A DNA stretch of 64,000 nt from contig NZ_CP101322.1 in NCBI RefSeq assembly GCF_024300625.1, positions 137,992 through 201,991 of the forward strand. The letters run 5' to 3'. Made by a program: the position numbers and the translations under genes. The notes under the pieces were generated by a model. The model was not told where the DNA came from. It did no database searches and saw only the letters and a list, made by a program, of their open reading frames with translations. Shown piece after piece: positions 1-8,695 of the stretch; the first letter of the stretch is position 1; the number at the start of each line of letters is the position of its first letter. This DNA is from Halovivax gelatinilyticus (GTDB lineage: Archaea > Halobacteriota > Halobacteria > Halobacteriales > Natrialbaceae).

Positions 1-628
1 AGTGGGATTGTTCGTCCACGGCGACATCGTATCGGCGCTCGGCAACGAGTACGCCCACCTGTTCGTGGATGCGTTCGACCGCCGTCACCACGAACCCGGC
101 TTCGGTCATCGCCCAGACGAGGTGTCCGACCGTCGACGGATCGTCGACTGACGGATCGTAGAACGGTTCGTCCGGGTCGGGTTCGCCGAAGAACATCACG
201 TCGCCCAGGACGAATCGGTTCGGCTCGAGCGAAGCGATCACGTCGATCGCCTCTCGCTTTTCGGCGTCGTCGAGGTGGTGCATGGCGAAGTTTGAGACGA
301 CGACGTCTACGTCGTCGTCGAACTCGGGCGCCCTGAACGTACCGTAGCCGAACGAGACGTTCCCGAGGTCACGTTCTTCGGCCTTATCGCGCGCCCGCTC
401 CATCATTCCCTCGCTAACGTCGCGACCGACGACGCGCGAGGCGTCCGGTGCGAGCGCGAGCGCGATGGCGCCCGTCCCGGTCCCGATGTCGAGAATCGTC
501 GCACCCTCCGACCGGGCGTGATCGATCACCGTATCCGCACACGCGCGGTATTCCGGCGTCTTCGAGTCGTCGTACGCCGCCGCCTGTTCGTCGAACCGCT
601 CGGCGTGTTCCTCAACGCTCCGTTTCAT
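1..628 (-). CDS. Class I SAM-dependent methyltransferase, 3' end beyond window
   Basis: The frame is open from the ATG at 628 to the left edge, giving about 209 residues without a stop, so the C-terminus lies outside. Motif I of the Rossmann methyltransferase fold is plain (ILDIGTGTGAIALALAP, near residues 45-61), with VVSNFAMHHLDD as the later motif IV region. The ATG lies inside the end of rnp3 (a 17-base overlap), so the two genes are cotranscribed and probably translationally coupled. In other haloarchaea, from general knowledge, this methyltransferase sits between rnp3 and rnp2/psmA, which suggests an RNA-related substrate. The substrate is not shown by the sequence. Confidence 0.85.
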   Translation of the reverse strand, partial: MKRSVEEHAERFDEQAAAYDDSKTPEYRACADTVIDHARSEGATILDIGTGTGAIALALAPDASRVVGRDVSEGMMERARDKAEERDLGNVSFGYGTFRAPEFDDDVDVVVSNFAMHHLDDAEKREAIDVIASLEPNRFVLGDVMFFGEPDPDEPFYDPSVDDPSTVGHLVWAMTEAGFVVTAVERIHEQVGVLVAERRYDVAVDEQSH

Positions 629-1313
629 ATCGACCCCGTTCGACCCCCGGTTCAATGAAAGACTCGGACTGGATGCGTCGGTTCTTCGTCGCGAGCCGAC
701 CCCACTCGGCGAGTCCGTCCTCGATCCACGACGCGGACAGTCCGATCACGTCGCCGAGTGCGGCGAGTTCCCGAGGAGCCCTGAGTTCGAGATGCGATCC
801 CGGATTCACGCTCACCACGTACGGGGCCTCGTAGTAAGAGACGATCTCGTGTAATTTTTGGAGAGCGGCCAGCGCCCTGACTCGTCGTCCGCCGCTCGAC
901 CGCACGACGGGCCCGAGGTCGAATTCGATGCGAACGTCGTTTTCGACCGCCGCCTTGGCCATCACGTGGTTTACGTCACCCTGGCCGGCCATCGGCCTGG
1001 TGAGCACGTCGACCTTCTCCGTTTCGACGGCGAATCGGTTCATCGTGGGCGACCCGCCAACGACGGTGACGACGGTGTGATCCGGCCGGACGTTTCCGAC
1101 GGACCCGCTCGCCGTCTCTGGCGAGTCGGCGTCGATCTCGATGCCGTCGACGACATCGAGCGAGTGCGCCTCACCGAGCGGCTCGATTCGACCGACGGCG
1201 TCCGACGAAGGAGAACGAACGACAATACCCTCGTAGCCGTACGTCGCTGCCGTCTCTAGCACTGTAGCGAGTGACTCCTCGTCGCTCGGGTCGGTTGAGA
1301 CGGCCTCGTACAT
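612..1313 (-). CDS. rnp3: Ribonuclease P protein component 3 (Rpp30)
   Basis: A 233-residue protein of the RNase P p30 family, a TIM-barrel-like protein subunit of the archaeal RNase P holoenzyme that matures the 5' end of tRNA. The start MYEAV and the early motif GYEGIVVRS are typical of the family, as is the later stretch VRIEFDLGPVVRSSGGRR followed by a helix beginning RALAALQKLHEI. The ATG at 1313 gives the normal family length. It heads a minus-strand pair with the methyltransferase, which overlaps its last codons. Confidence 0.9.
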   Translation of the reverse strand: MYEAVSTDPSDEESLATVLETAATYGYEGIVVRSPSSDAVGRIEPLGEAHSLDVVDGIEIDADSPETASGSVGNVRPDHTVVTVVGGSPTMNRFAVETEKVDVLTRPMAGQGDVNHVMAKAAVENDVRIEFDLGPVVRSSGGRRVRALAALQKLHEIVSYYEAPYVVSVNPGSHLELRAPRELAALGDVIGLSASWIEDGLAEWGRLATKNRRIQSESFIEPGVERGRYETER

Positions 1314-1417
1314 ACCTCACGATCGGACGCGACCACCTTGGATATTTCTTATTCGGCCGAGCCGAACGGACGGACCGACGGTTCGATAGGGTCACACAAA
1401 TTGTGGACTCATCCCGG

Positions 1418-1467
1418 GATGAGTGACTTCGACGATGAGCGATCCCAGCGATGAGTGACTTCGACGA
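1418..1467 (+). repeat. 18-bp direct repeat with 32-bp period
   Basis: The same 18 bases (gatgagtgacttcgacga) occur at 1418-1435 and 1450-1467. Each copy holds an ATG and would encode MSDFDD or MSDFDE. From the second copy an ORF of 30 codons runs to a TGA at about 1543; from the first it stops after 11 codons. The 1314-1550 gap otherwise holds no gene that I can support. This may be a slippage product or the decayed start of a small gene. Confidence 0.5.
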
Positions 1468-1550
1468 GGAGGAGTCCTCGACGAGACGCCTCGAGGCCAA
1501 CTCCCAACTGGTGATGAAAGCGAGAAGAACGGACCGTGCGTGAACGCAGC

Positions 1551-2372
1551 CTAGTTAAGCATACTCTGGGCGACGGTCGCGAGCTGACCGTTGTCCGCCT
1601 CGGCGAGTCGATCGTCGCCGATCTTGAGTCGCAGGCGCGGACGGCCGACGTCGATCGGGACCTTCTCGGTGTCGATCAGACCCATGTCCTCGAGTTTCGT
1701 CTTCGTTCGGCTGAACGTCGCTTTCGACGCGATGCCGACGTCCTCGCCCCACTTGCTGATGTCGTAGAGCAGCGCTTCGTTCCGGGCGGCGACGAGGAGC
1801 GAGATCGTGACCTCGTCCAGTCCGTCTCCGTCACCGCGGGCCGTCTCGAGCGAGCCCAGGATTGTCGTGAAGTCCTCTTCGGCCTCCGGACTGATCTCAT
1901 CTGACAGCGTGTCTCGGACGCGCGTGATCGGCGGGGTGCGGAGACTGAACGACGCCGCATCCTCCCAGCGGTTCGCGTACGTCTCGGTGGTCGCCTCGAC
2001 GAACTCGTCGTCGTCGGCGACGAGTCCGCCGACGCGGTCTGCCGCGTGGACGATCGCGACGACGGATTCGTCCGTGATGAACAGCGAATTCTCCGGCGCT
2101 TCCTCGAGGGTGCGCAGTTCGAGCGAACCGGCGTCGATCAGATCAGCCGCGTTGCTCGCGACGATGAAGTCGTCCATGACTTCTTTGAGGGTTCGCTCGT
2201 CGGCGAGCATGTGAACCGTCGGCAGGTCGTCGTACTCGATCGCGACGTTCACGAAATCCTCGATGGCGTCGCGCGAGGGGTTGACCATGTAAATGTCACC
2301 AGTAGTATCTTCTAGGACGGTTTTCACGATATCGTCAATTTGCCTGTTCAGTAAATTTGAGTTCGGTGCCAT
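1551..2372 (-). CDS. tbsP: TbsP-type (DUF5821) transcriptional regulator
   Basis: A 273-residue soluble protein that begins MAPNSNLLNRQIDDIVKTV. Its first two thirds resemble the haloarchaeal DUF5821 regulators (VNPSRDAIEDFV, LEEAPENSLFITDESVVAIVHA). The last 80 residues form a winged helix-turn-helix (ALLYDISKWGEDVGIASKATFSRTKTKLEDMGLID). From family knowledge, TbsP in Haloferax acts with TrmB in control of central carbon genes. Its target here is not visible. It is monocistronic, with an AT-rich promoter region just upstream (2373-2420). The symbol is assigned by family resemblance only. Confidence 0.72.
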   Translation of the reverse strand: MAPNSNLLNRQIDDIVKTVLEDTTGDIYMVNPSRDAIEDFVNVAIEYDDLPTVHMLADERTLKEVMDDFIVASNAADLIDAGSLELRTLEEAPENSLFITDESVVAIVHAADRVGGLVADDDEFVEATTETYANRWEDAASFSLRTPPITRVRDTLSDEISPEAEEDFTTILGSLETARGDGDGLDEVTISLLVAARNEALLYDISKWGEDVGIASKATFSRTKTKLEDMGLIDTEKVPIDVGRPRLRLKIGDDRLAEADNGQLATVAQSMLN

Positions 2373-2840
2373 ACAGAAGTAAAAGAGATCCCATTACTTA
2401 ATTTTGATGGCCGGTCTCAAGCCGCAAGGCCGCACGAAGAACCAATGAAGGCAACCACGGCATTGGTTCCCAGAAACCACCCGTAAATTCCATCGGTAAG
2501 TCGCTAGAGACTACGCGCCATTATGCAGAAATCGAGTCAAAACCGCGACGGGGGCTCACCAGTTTCGTTCATCTACGTAACACATTCAGGTACCTTTATA
2601 ATAATTACGGCCAAACTGGCGGGTTGCATGGGTGGCAAACACTGTCACGTGCTCGAGACGGTCATCGAGTGCGTTCGGAGTTTGAGTCGCAGGAAAACAG
2701 GTATCGTCGTACGCACACCATCGGGGAGACGGCGGAAAACGACGGCTGCGGACACTTGGCCAACACTCCCCCGGATCGAGGCGAAGCGAGTGAGTTCCTA
2801 CGGCGGCCCCTGATTCATCCTGAACGTCGTCAGTCACACA
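2373..2840. other. Gap between tbsP and CHAT gene; one weak small ORF
   Basis: These 468 bases lie upstream of tbsP and downstream of the CHAT-domain gene. The AT-rich part near 2380-2420 probably carries the tbsP promoter. A second AT-rich element (ctttataataatt, about 2594-2606) is followed about 25 nt later by an ATG at 2628 that opens a 61-codon plus-strand ORF ending at 2813. That spacing fits a leaderless gene, but the peptide (MGGKHCHVLETVIECVRSL and on) resembles nothing I know and turns basic and low-complexity towards its end. I do not call it a gene. Confidence 0.4.
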
Positions 2841-4937
2841 CTAGACGCGAAGCGTCGGCCACAGATCCTGCGACCAGTAGAGGTCCCCGTCGTAGATGAC
2901 GGGCGCCTCCGATTCGGTGAGAAACGTAACGAGTTCCTCGCGGTCGAGAACGAAGTTCGACTCGTTTCCACAGAGCGAGGCGTACTCGTTTCCGGCCGTA
3001 TGTGGGAAGTAATAGGACCCAGTCGCTTGCGTCGAGTAACACTCGAGAGTCAACAGATACCGGTCGTCCTCGAGTCGTTCCAGGGCGATCGTTGTCGGCG
3101 TCCGATGATCACCCTGGGTCAACGTGTGGGTCCCGTCCCCGACGACGGCGTAATCTTTCCCCATCATGATACGCCGCCGAGCCAACCCCATTGCCCGTTC
3201 GATGCTGAACCCGTTTACCAGCAGCTTCGCGAACGTTGAGCCGACTTTGATCGCGTGATCGTTCAAGACCTGTGTGAACGTTACCGCGCCAGCGACACTC
3301 CCCTTCGTGAGTAACTCTGTACCCTCGTGGAACGATCCACATGCGTTCAGAAAGAACGTCTCGACGCCGCACGTATCGAGACTTTTCGCCGAGAAGTAGC
3401 CGTCCGGACATCGAAGTCCGTCGCTCTCGCAGTGGCCGATATAGTGAACGAAGTCGATGGGAGACTCGAAGATATCGCGCAACTCCGTGACCGTACAGCC
3501 TTCGCGCACACGTACATCTATCGATAGTTCTTCCGACCGGTCGTGATAGATGTCGTAAACGTCCGCATGTTCGCCCGCCATCTCCGGATCGTTCAGGACG
3601 ACACAGATCGTCGTCTCGTCGCTCGGCGTGTCAAGAAACTCGAGTCGATTGTAATATGCCTCCTGTGAGCATTTGAAAACGTCGATGGGAACCCCATCGG
3701 CGAGCCATCCGTGAGCTTTCGCGCTCCGTAATTCCGGTTTAACGATGTCTACAGACGAGACCTCGCCGCCCATCGAGCGCGTCCGTTGTGGAGGGTCAGC
3801 CAACCGGCCGACGGGATTCCCGCGGTAGAAATCCTCGAGTGACCGCTCAACCAGCTCGGATCCGTCAAGTTCCGACGTTCGAGGGGTAAAGCAAAGACTC
3901 ATTCGATCGAGCAAGAACGGGATCGCTTCGGCCCGGCGTGGACTCGGCTCGACGTACATCGCGAGGTGCCACTCCGGAAGGCGGTGTTCGATCGCCTCGT
4001 ACGGAACGTCGAGGTAGGCGTCGAGTCGTTCGGCCGGCGTTGCATCGTACAACCGTTTCGCATCGAGTTCGAGGACGTCGAGCAATCGGAGTTCCGAGAG
4101 GTTCGTCCCGTAGGGGCCAGCGTTTCTGACGAGACAATCGAGAAAGAACGTCTTTCGCAGCAAGCGTTCGACGTCGCGTTCGAGCCCCGTTGGCCCGAGT
4201 GTCAGTTCTCGGCCGGTATCCGTCAACCTGAGTATCGGGTGTTCGACGGTGGCCGTCACCACGTCAGCTTGCAGATAATACGCAAGCGGTGCGGTCACGA
4301 ATACGGCCTCGAACTCGTTCGGCAGCTGCAGTTCGATCCCAGAACACCGCGACCGTTGCGACGCGAGATGATCGGGGATCTCTAACGTTTCGCCGAGTTC
4401 GATCAACGGCGGGTGACCGCGAAGCGTGGGGTAGGTTCGGTCTGGACTGCTCGTTTTGTGCGACGACGAAAGGTGCGAGACCGCCCGCGCGAGGCCGGCG
4501 GGCGTCTCCGGAACCGTGATCGTCCCGGTCGGGAACTCGTGTCGGCTCCGAAAACCGAGCACGATCGGCAGTCGGTCGGGAAACGAAACGATGACCGACT
4601 CGAAGTCGGCGGTTCGCTCGATTCGTACGGGCCCCGCAACCCGAATGTACGTCTTGATCTCCGTGTCGACATCGATGAGATACTCGCCGCGAGGGAGCTC
4701 CAGGGGCTCTCCGCCGGGGCCGAGTTCGTAGTGGGCGTCGGACTCGGTCGATCGCGCGTAGACGACCGCGTGGGGGAATCGAAGTTCCGAGGCTGTCGCC
4801 TCTAAGACCGCGTCCACCGGGCGCGAGACCGCCACATCGGAGTCACGTACCGCACTGAGATTACCCGAGACCGGGAGTTCCGTGCTGTCCGTGTCGACGA
4901 TGTGGAGGTGATCGGGCCCCACCTCCCACTCGATCAT
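2841..4937 (-). CDS. CHAT-domain caspase-like protein
   Basis: A 698-residue protein starting at the ATG at 4937 (MIEWEVGPDHLHIVD); the open frame continues upstream only into glyA, so that extension is spurious. Residues 1 to about 400 are beta-rich and then helical, with no family I recognise. The C-terminal third has the pattern of a CHAT (caspase HetF associated with TPRs) peptidase: FVHYIGHCESDG with His502, then FFLNACGSF with Cys533, then the alanine/glycine-rich strand SVAGAVTF, and a closing VVGDGTHTL that resembles the GDPTLRL end of CHAT domains. His502 and Cys533 are the predicted catalytic dyad. I see no transmembrane segment. It is divergent from glyA across 121 bases. Its biological role is unknown. 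Confidence 0.8.
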   Translation of the reverse strand: MIEWEVGPDHLHIVDTDSTELPVSGNLSAVRDSDVAVSRPVDAVLEATASELRFPHAVVYARSTESDAHYELGPGGEPLELPRGEYLIDVDTEIKTYIRVAGPVRIERTADFESVIVSFPDRLPIVLGFRSRHEFPTGTITVPETPAGLARAVSHLSSSHKTSSPDRTYPTLRGHPPLIELGETLEIPDHLASQRSRCSGIELQLPNEFEAVFVTAPLAYYLQADVVTATVEHPILRLTDTGRELTLGPTGLERDVERLLRKTFFLDCLVRNAGPYGTNLSELRLLDVLELDAKRLYDATPAERLDAYLDVPYEAIEHRLPEWHLAMYVEPSPRRAEAIPFLLDRMSLCFTPRTSELDGSELVERSLEDFYRGNPVGRLADPPQRTRSMGGEVSSVDIVKPELRSAKAHGWLADGVPIDVFKCSQEAYYNRLEFLDTPSDETTICVVLNDPEMAGEHADVYDIYHDRSEELSIDVRVREGCTVTELRDIFESPIDFVHYIGHCESDGLRCPDGYFSAKSLDTCGVETFFLNACGSFHEGTELLTKGSVAGAVTFTQVLNDHAIKVGSTFAKLLVNGFSIERAMGLARRRIMMGKDYAVVGDGTHTLTQGDHRTPTTIALERLEDDRYLLTLECYSTQATGSYYFPHTAGNEYASLCGNESNFVLDREELVTFLTESEAPVIYDGDLYWSQDLWPTLRV

Positions 4938-5058
4938 TCGGATGGGCCAATGGATTCGAGGGCAATTAGTTGTATCGAAGAACGGTCCAATTTTCGAACT
5001 GGTGGTGAATGAATCCGGGAAAGGTACACTTATGGACCGGCCGGGACCGGTATCGAAT
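4938..5058. promoter_or_regulatory. Divergent promoter region CHAT gene / glyA
   Basis: This 121-base spacer serves both genes. For glyA a TATA-like acacttatgg at about 5024-5033 is 26-30 nt before the ATG at 5059, so the glyA transcript is predicted to be leaderless. For the minus-strand gene an AT-rich aactaattg (reverse strand, about 4964-4972) is at a comparable distance from 4937. A GC-rich near-palindrome around ggaccggccgggaccggt lies at 5035-5052. Confidence 0.5.
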
Positions 5059-6306
5059 ATGGACCACGAGGTTACCCGTTCTGTCGACGAGGCGGTCGCA
5101 GAAGCACTCGAAGGGGAAGCCGATCGACAGCGATCGACGCTGCAGATGATCGCGAGCGAGAACCACGTGAGCGAGGCAGTTCTCGACGCGCAAGGAAGCG
5201 TGCTGACGAACAAGTACGCGGAAGGGTATCCCGGCGCCCGGTACTACGGCGGCTGCGAGTACGCCGACGAGGTTGAACGGCTCGCGATCGAGCGAGCGAG
5301 CGAGCTCTTCGGTGCCGACCACGTAAACGTCCAGCCCCACTCCGGCACGCAGGCGAATCAGGCCGTCTACTTCTCGATGCTGGAACCGGGCGATAAGATC
5401 CTCTCGCTCGACTTGAACCACGGTGGCCACCTGAGTCACGGTCACCCGGCCAACTTCACGGGCCAGCTCTACGAGGTCGAACAGTACGAAGTTAACCCAG
5501 AAACCGGGCTGCTCGATTACGACGGGCTCGCCGACCACGCCGCCGAGTTCGAACCGGACATCATCGTCTCGGGATACTCGGCGTACCCCCGAGAGGTCGA
5601 GTGGACGACGATCCAGTCGGTGGCAGACGAGGTCGGCGCGCTCCACCTCGCCGACATCGCACACATCACCGGACTCGTCGCCGCCGGCGTCCACGCCTCT
5701 CCCGTCGGTATCGCGGACTTCGTCACCGGAAGTACGCACAAAACCATCCGCGCCGGTCGCGGTGGCATCGTCATGTGTCGGGAAGAGTACGCCGACGACA
5801 TCGACGCGGCCGTCTTCCCCGGCGGGCAGGGCGGTCCGCTCATGCACAACATCGCCGGTAAGGCCGTCGGCTTCAAAGAGGCGCTCCAGCCCGAGTTCGA
5901 AGCGTACGCGGAACGAACCGTCGAGAACGCGAACGTCCTGGGTGAAACGCTCGCCGAGCACGGATTCTCGCTGGTCTCCGGCGGAACCGACAACCACCTC
6001 GTCCTCGTCGACCTGCGCGAGTCGCATCCGGAGACTTCCGGGGGCGACGCCGAAGACGCCCTCGAGGCCGCGGATATCGTCCTCAACGCGAATACGGTCC
6101 CCGGCGAGACGCGCAGTCCGTTCGATCCGAGCGGGATCAGAGTCGGAACGCCAGCGCTCACGACACGCGGGTTCGACGCGGACGATACGCGTCGCGTCGG
6201 CGAACTTATCGCGCGCGTTATCGACGCACCGTCGGACGAAGCGGTCCGATCCGACGTTCGAGACGAAGTGGCGGCGCTCTGTGAGGCCAATCCGCTCTAC
6301 GAGTAA
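5059..6306 (+). CDS. glyA: Serine hydroxymethyltransferase
   Basis: A 415-residue PLP enzyme that interconverts serine and glycine and charges tetrahydrofolate with a one-carbon unit. The family signature is clear: STHKTIRAGRGG with the PLP lysine at about residue 228, HSGTQANQAVY in the PLP phosphate region, and ADIAHITGLVAAG. The ATG at 5059 is chosen over a start at 4942, because the extra 39 residues would cover the promoter and are not part of the family. folD lies 0.7 kb downstream on the same strand, so the two make a one-carbon neighbourhood. Confidence 0.95.
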   Translation: MDHEVTRSVDEAVAEALEGEADRQRSTLQMIASENHVSEAVLDAQGSVLTNKYAEGYPGARYYGGCEYADEVERLAIERASELFGADHVNVQPHSGTQANQAVYFSMLEPGDKILSLDLNHGGHLSHGHPANFTGQLYEVEQYEVNPETGLLDYDGLADHAAEFEPDIIVSGYSAYPREVEWTTIQSVADEVGALHLADIAHITGLVAAGVHASPVGIADFVTGSTHKTIRAGRGGIVMCREEYADDIDAAVFPGGQGGPLMHNIAGKAVGFKEALQPEFEAYAERTVENANVLGETLAEHGFSLVSGGTDNHLVLVDLRESHPETSGGDAEDALEAADIVLNANTVPGETRSPFDPSGIRVGTPALTTRGFDADDTRRVGELIARVIDAPSDEAVRSDVRDEVAALCEANPLYE

Positions 6307-6394
6307 CCGCCCACACCGCTCGTATTCGCGAGATCCAGTTCCGCGACAGTCCGTGTAGCATCACTCGGAGCCCCTCAATTTACTCAGAGGCGAT

Positions 6395-6835
6395 TTACGA
6401 GTCGAGCTCATCGCTCGGATGGTCCTCAGTCGAGGGGTCGAGTTCGTCGCTCGAACGGTAGGCCGGTTCCAGTTCGTCGATGAGGACGTCAGTCGAGGCT
6501 CGGAGATCGGAGATAGATCCCGCGTCGATCGAGACCAACACCCCCTCGGTGTCGCTCGTGGCGACGTGAATCACCGTCGCCTCTTCGAAGGCCCGGACGG
6601 TGCACAGCAGATCGCCGTGTGCGTAGAGTGAATTCAGGTGAGGTCGGTCCATGGCCTCCAGACGGAGGGTTCGAAAGACCCGCTGGTAGTCGCCATCGTC
6701 GTACTTCGCGGCGACGTCGTCGCGGATGAAGTGGACGGTGAACCCGGACGAGTCGTAGTACGCCAGGCTCCGAAGCCGGTCTTCGTACCACTCGAGCGTG
6801 ACCTCGGCCAGGGATTCGATATGCGCTTCGATCAT
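6395..6835 (-). CDS. Conserved hypothetical haloarchaeal protein
   Basis: A 146-residue acidic protein starting MIEAHIESLAEVTLEWYEDRLRS. It appears to be a small alpha/beta domain (residues 1-120) with a charged, disordered tail (SSDELDPSTEDHPSDELDS). A TATA-like gatttaaggg on the minus strand lies about 26 nt before the ATG, which supports the start and a leaderless transcript. It sits antisense between glyA and folD. I cannot assign a function. Confidence 0.7.
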   Translation of the reverse strand: MIEAHIESLAEVTLEWYEDRLRSLAYYDSSGFTVHFIRDDVAAKYDDGDYQRVFRTLRLEAMDRPHLNSLYAHGDLLCTVRAFEEATVIHVATSDTEGVLVSIDAGSISDLRASTDVLIDELEPAYRSSDELDPSTEDHPSDELDS

Positions 6836-7008
6836 AGCAACCCTTCGAACTATTACCCCTTAAATCGATACCAGTTCCCCGTACATCGATACCAGCCGTC
6901 GGCGTCGGATGTCGGGTATCTGGTTTGACCGGGTCGGGTTACCCCTCTTCGAAACCAGTGGACCGGCCTTCGATACTATCTTTACCGTCGAAATCTGTCG
7001 TTCGACCG

Positions 7009-7902
7009 ATGACAGAACTTATCGACGGGAAGGCACTGGCGCGCGAGATACGGGGACAGCTCCGCGGTGCCATCGAGACGCTCGCGGACGCGGACTCGAG
7101 ACCGGGGCTCGCGACCGTCTTGATGGGCGACGATCCGGCGAGCCAGACGTACGTCAACATGAAACAACGTGACTGCGAGGAAGTCGGTATCGACGGACGC
7201 CACGTCGACGTCGACGGAGATGCACCCGCAGAAACGCTCTACGAAACGATCGAGGACCTAAATGCCGACCCCGACGTCCACGGGTATCTCGTGCAGGATC
7301 CGGTCCCCGACCACGTCGACTACCGGGAGGTGATCCGCCGGATCGCCCCGGAAAAGGACGTCGACGGATTCCACCCGGAGAACGTGGGCCGCCTGGTCGC
7401 CGGTGACGCGCGGTTTCGTCCCTGTACGCCACACGGCGTACAGAAACTGCTGGAAGCCGCCGACGTCGAGACGGAAGGCGCAGACGTCACGATCGTCGGC
7501 CGATCTCGCATCGTCGGGAAACCGCTGGCGAACCTCCTGCTCCAGAAGGCCCCCGACGGGAACGCGACCGTCACCGTCTGTCACTCACGAACCGAGAATC
7601 TCGCCGAAAAGACGCGCCGAGCGGACGTCTTGATCGCCGCCGTCGGCGTCCCCGAACTGATCGACGCCTCGATGGTCGGAGACGGGACGGTCGTCATCGA
7701 CGTCGGCATCAACCGGGTCGACGCCGACACGGAGAAGGGCTACGAACTCGTCGGTGACGTCGATTTCGACGGTGTCAAAGAGCGTGCGAGCGCGATAACG
7801 CCGGTTCCCGGTGGCGTCGGTCCGATGACGCGCGCAATGTTGCTCTACAACACGGTGAAAGCCGCGAGCGAACAATCGGGTGTGCCAGTCGAGTTACCGT
7901 AA
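7009..7902 (+). CDS. folD: Bifunctional methylenetetrahydrofolate dehydrogenase/cyclohydrolase
   Basis: A 297-residue protein that converts methylene-THF to methenyl-THF and then formyl-THF. FolD hallmarks are TYVNMKQRDCEEVGI (the catalytic YxxxK region is at its start), GYLVQDPVPDH, the nucleotide-binding VTIVGRSRIVGKPLANLL and the terminal TPVPGGVGPMTRAML. The ATG at 7009 follows a TATA-like ctttaccg by about 27 nt, while an in-frame start 28 codons upstream would lie before that promoter. It pairs functionally with glyA. Confidence 0.95.
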   Translation: MTELIDGKALAREIRGQLRGAIETLADADSRPGLATVLMGDDPASQTYVNMKQRDCEEVGIDGRHVDVDGDAPAETLYETIEDLNADPDVHGYLVQDPVPDHVDYREVIRRIAPEKDVDGFHPENVGRLVAGDARFRPCTPHGVQKLLEAADVETEGADVTIVGRSRIVGKPLANLLLQKAPDGNATVTVCHSRTENLAEKTRRADVLIAAVGVPELIDASMVGDGTVVIDVGINRVDADTEKGYELVGDVDFDGVKERASAITPVPGGVGPMTRAMLLYNTVKAASEQSGVPVELP

Positions 7903-8062
7903 CCAGTCATCGCGTCTCATCCGTCGCGCGTCGGTTGACCCGTCCTCGAACGGCGTCACCGTCGCGCGTCGATCGGCCAATTGCTCGAACGACCGCTGCA
8001 CCCGCGGCCCCGTCTCGTGCGTCGAACACAGCTATTTCACGTTCGCAGCCCTTGGCGTACAC

Positions 8063-8680
8063 ATGAGCGACGAATCTATCCCGGTCAGTAGCGCAGTCCC
8101 CAACAGTCCGATGCGAACCACGGGAACGGATCACGTCACGATCTGGGGGTCGAACGCCGAGGACACGATCGAATTCTATCGAGACTTCCTCGGAATGCCA
8201 CTCGTCCTTCGGCAACCGAATCTCGACGACCCATCCCAGACGCACTTGTTCTTCGATACCGGAGACGGACGGATCCTCACGTTTTTCGTCGGCGATCGAC
8301 CGTCGAATCCTAGTCCGCAGCGCGGCGGCGTCGGATCCGTCCACCACCTCGCGTTCCGATTCGAACCGGAACGCTTCCAGGCGGTGATGGACGCCCTCGA
8401 CGAGGCCGGCCGTAGTTACAACGTCTTCGACCGGGGGATATTCCAGTCGCTGTACACCCACGACCAGGACGGACTCGTCATAGAGTTGGCGACGGACAAG
8501 TACGAAATTCCCGACGAGCGGCGGGCGGAGGTGCTGGCGACCACCCAACGGATCCGCGAAGAAGACGGCGCGGAGTACGCGAAAGAGCGCCACCTCGAAG
8601 CCGCGCTAGCGGAACTCGACATCGAGGTGACCGCTCACGAATTGCCCGACGCGGTCAGTGGCGTTGGCGGCGTCGAGTGA
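8063..8680 (+). CDS. VOC-superfamily (glyoxalase/dioxygenase-like) protein
   Basis: A 205-residue protein of the vicinal oxygen chelate fold. It has HVTIWGSNAEDTIEFYRDFLGMPLV in the first betaalphabetabetabeta module, HHLAFRFEPERFQAVMDALDEAG in the second, and a metal-ligand-like LVIELATDKYEI at the end. The putative metal ligands are His, His and Glu. The C-terminal 45 residues are a helical tail. The ATG at 8063 is used because a TATA-like ctatttcac lies about 30 nt upstream; a longer open frame would start inside the end of folD. The substrate is unknown. Confidence 0.8.
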   Translation: MSDESIPVSSAVPNSPMRTTGTDHVTIWGSNAEDTIEFYRDFLGMPLVLRQPNLDDPSQTHLFFDTGDGRILTFFVGDRPSNPSPQRGGVGSVHHLAFRFEPERFQAVMDALDEAGRSYNVFDRGIFQSLYTHDQDGLVIELATDKYEIPDERRAEVLATTQRIREEDGAEYAKERHLEAALAELDIEVTAHELPDAVSGVGGVE

Positions 8681-8695
8681 CCCAACCACGGTCGT

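Noticed and set aside
4966-6027. 353-codon minus-strand frame over glyA
   Set aside because: Antisense shadow. High G+C leaves long open frames opposite real genes; the product has no domain and glyA is certain.
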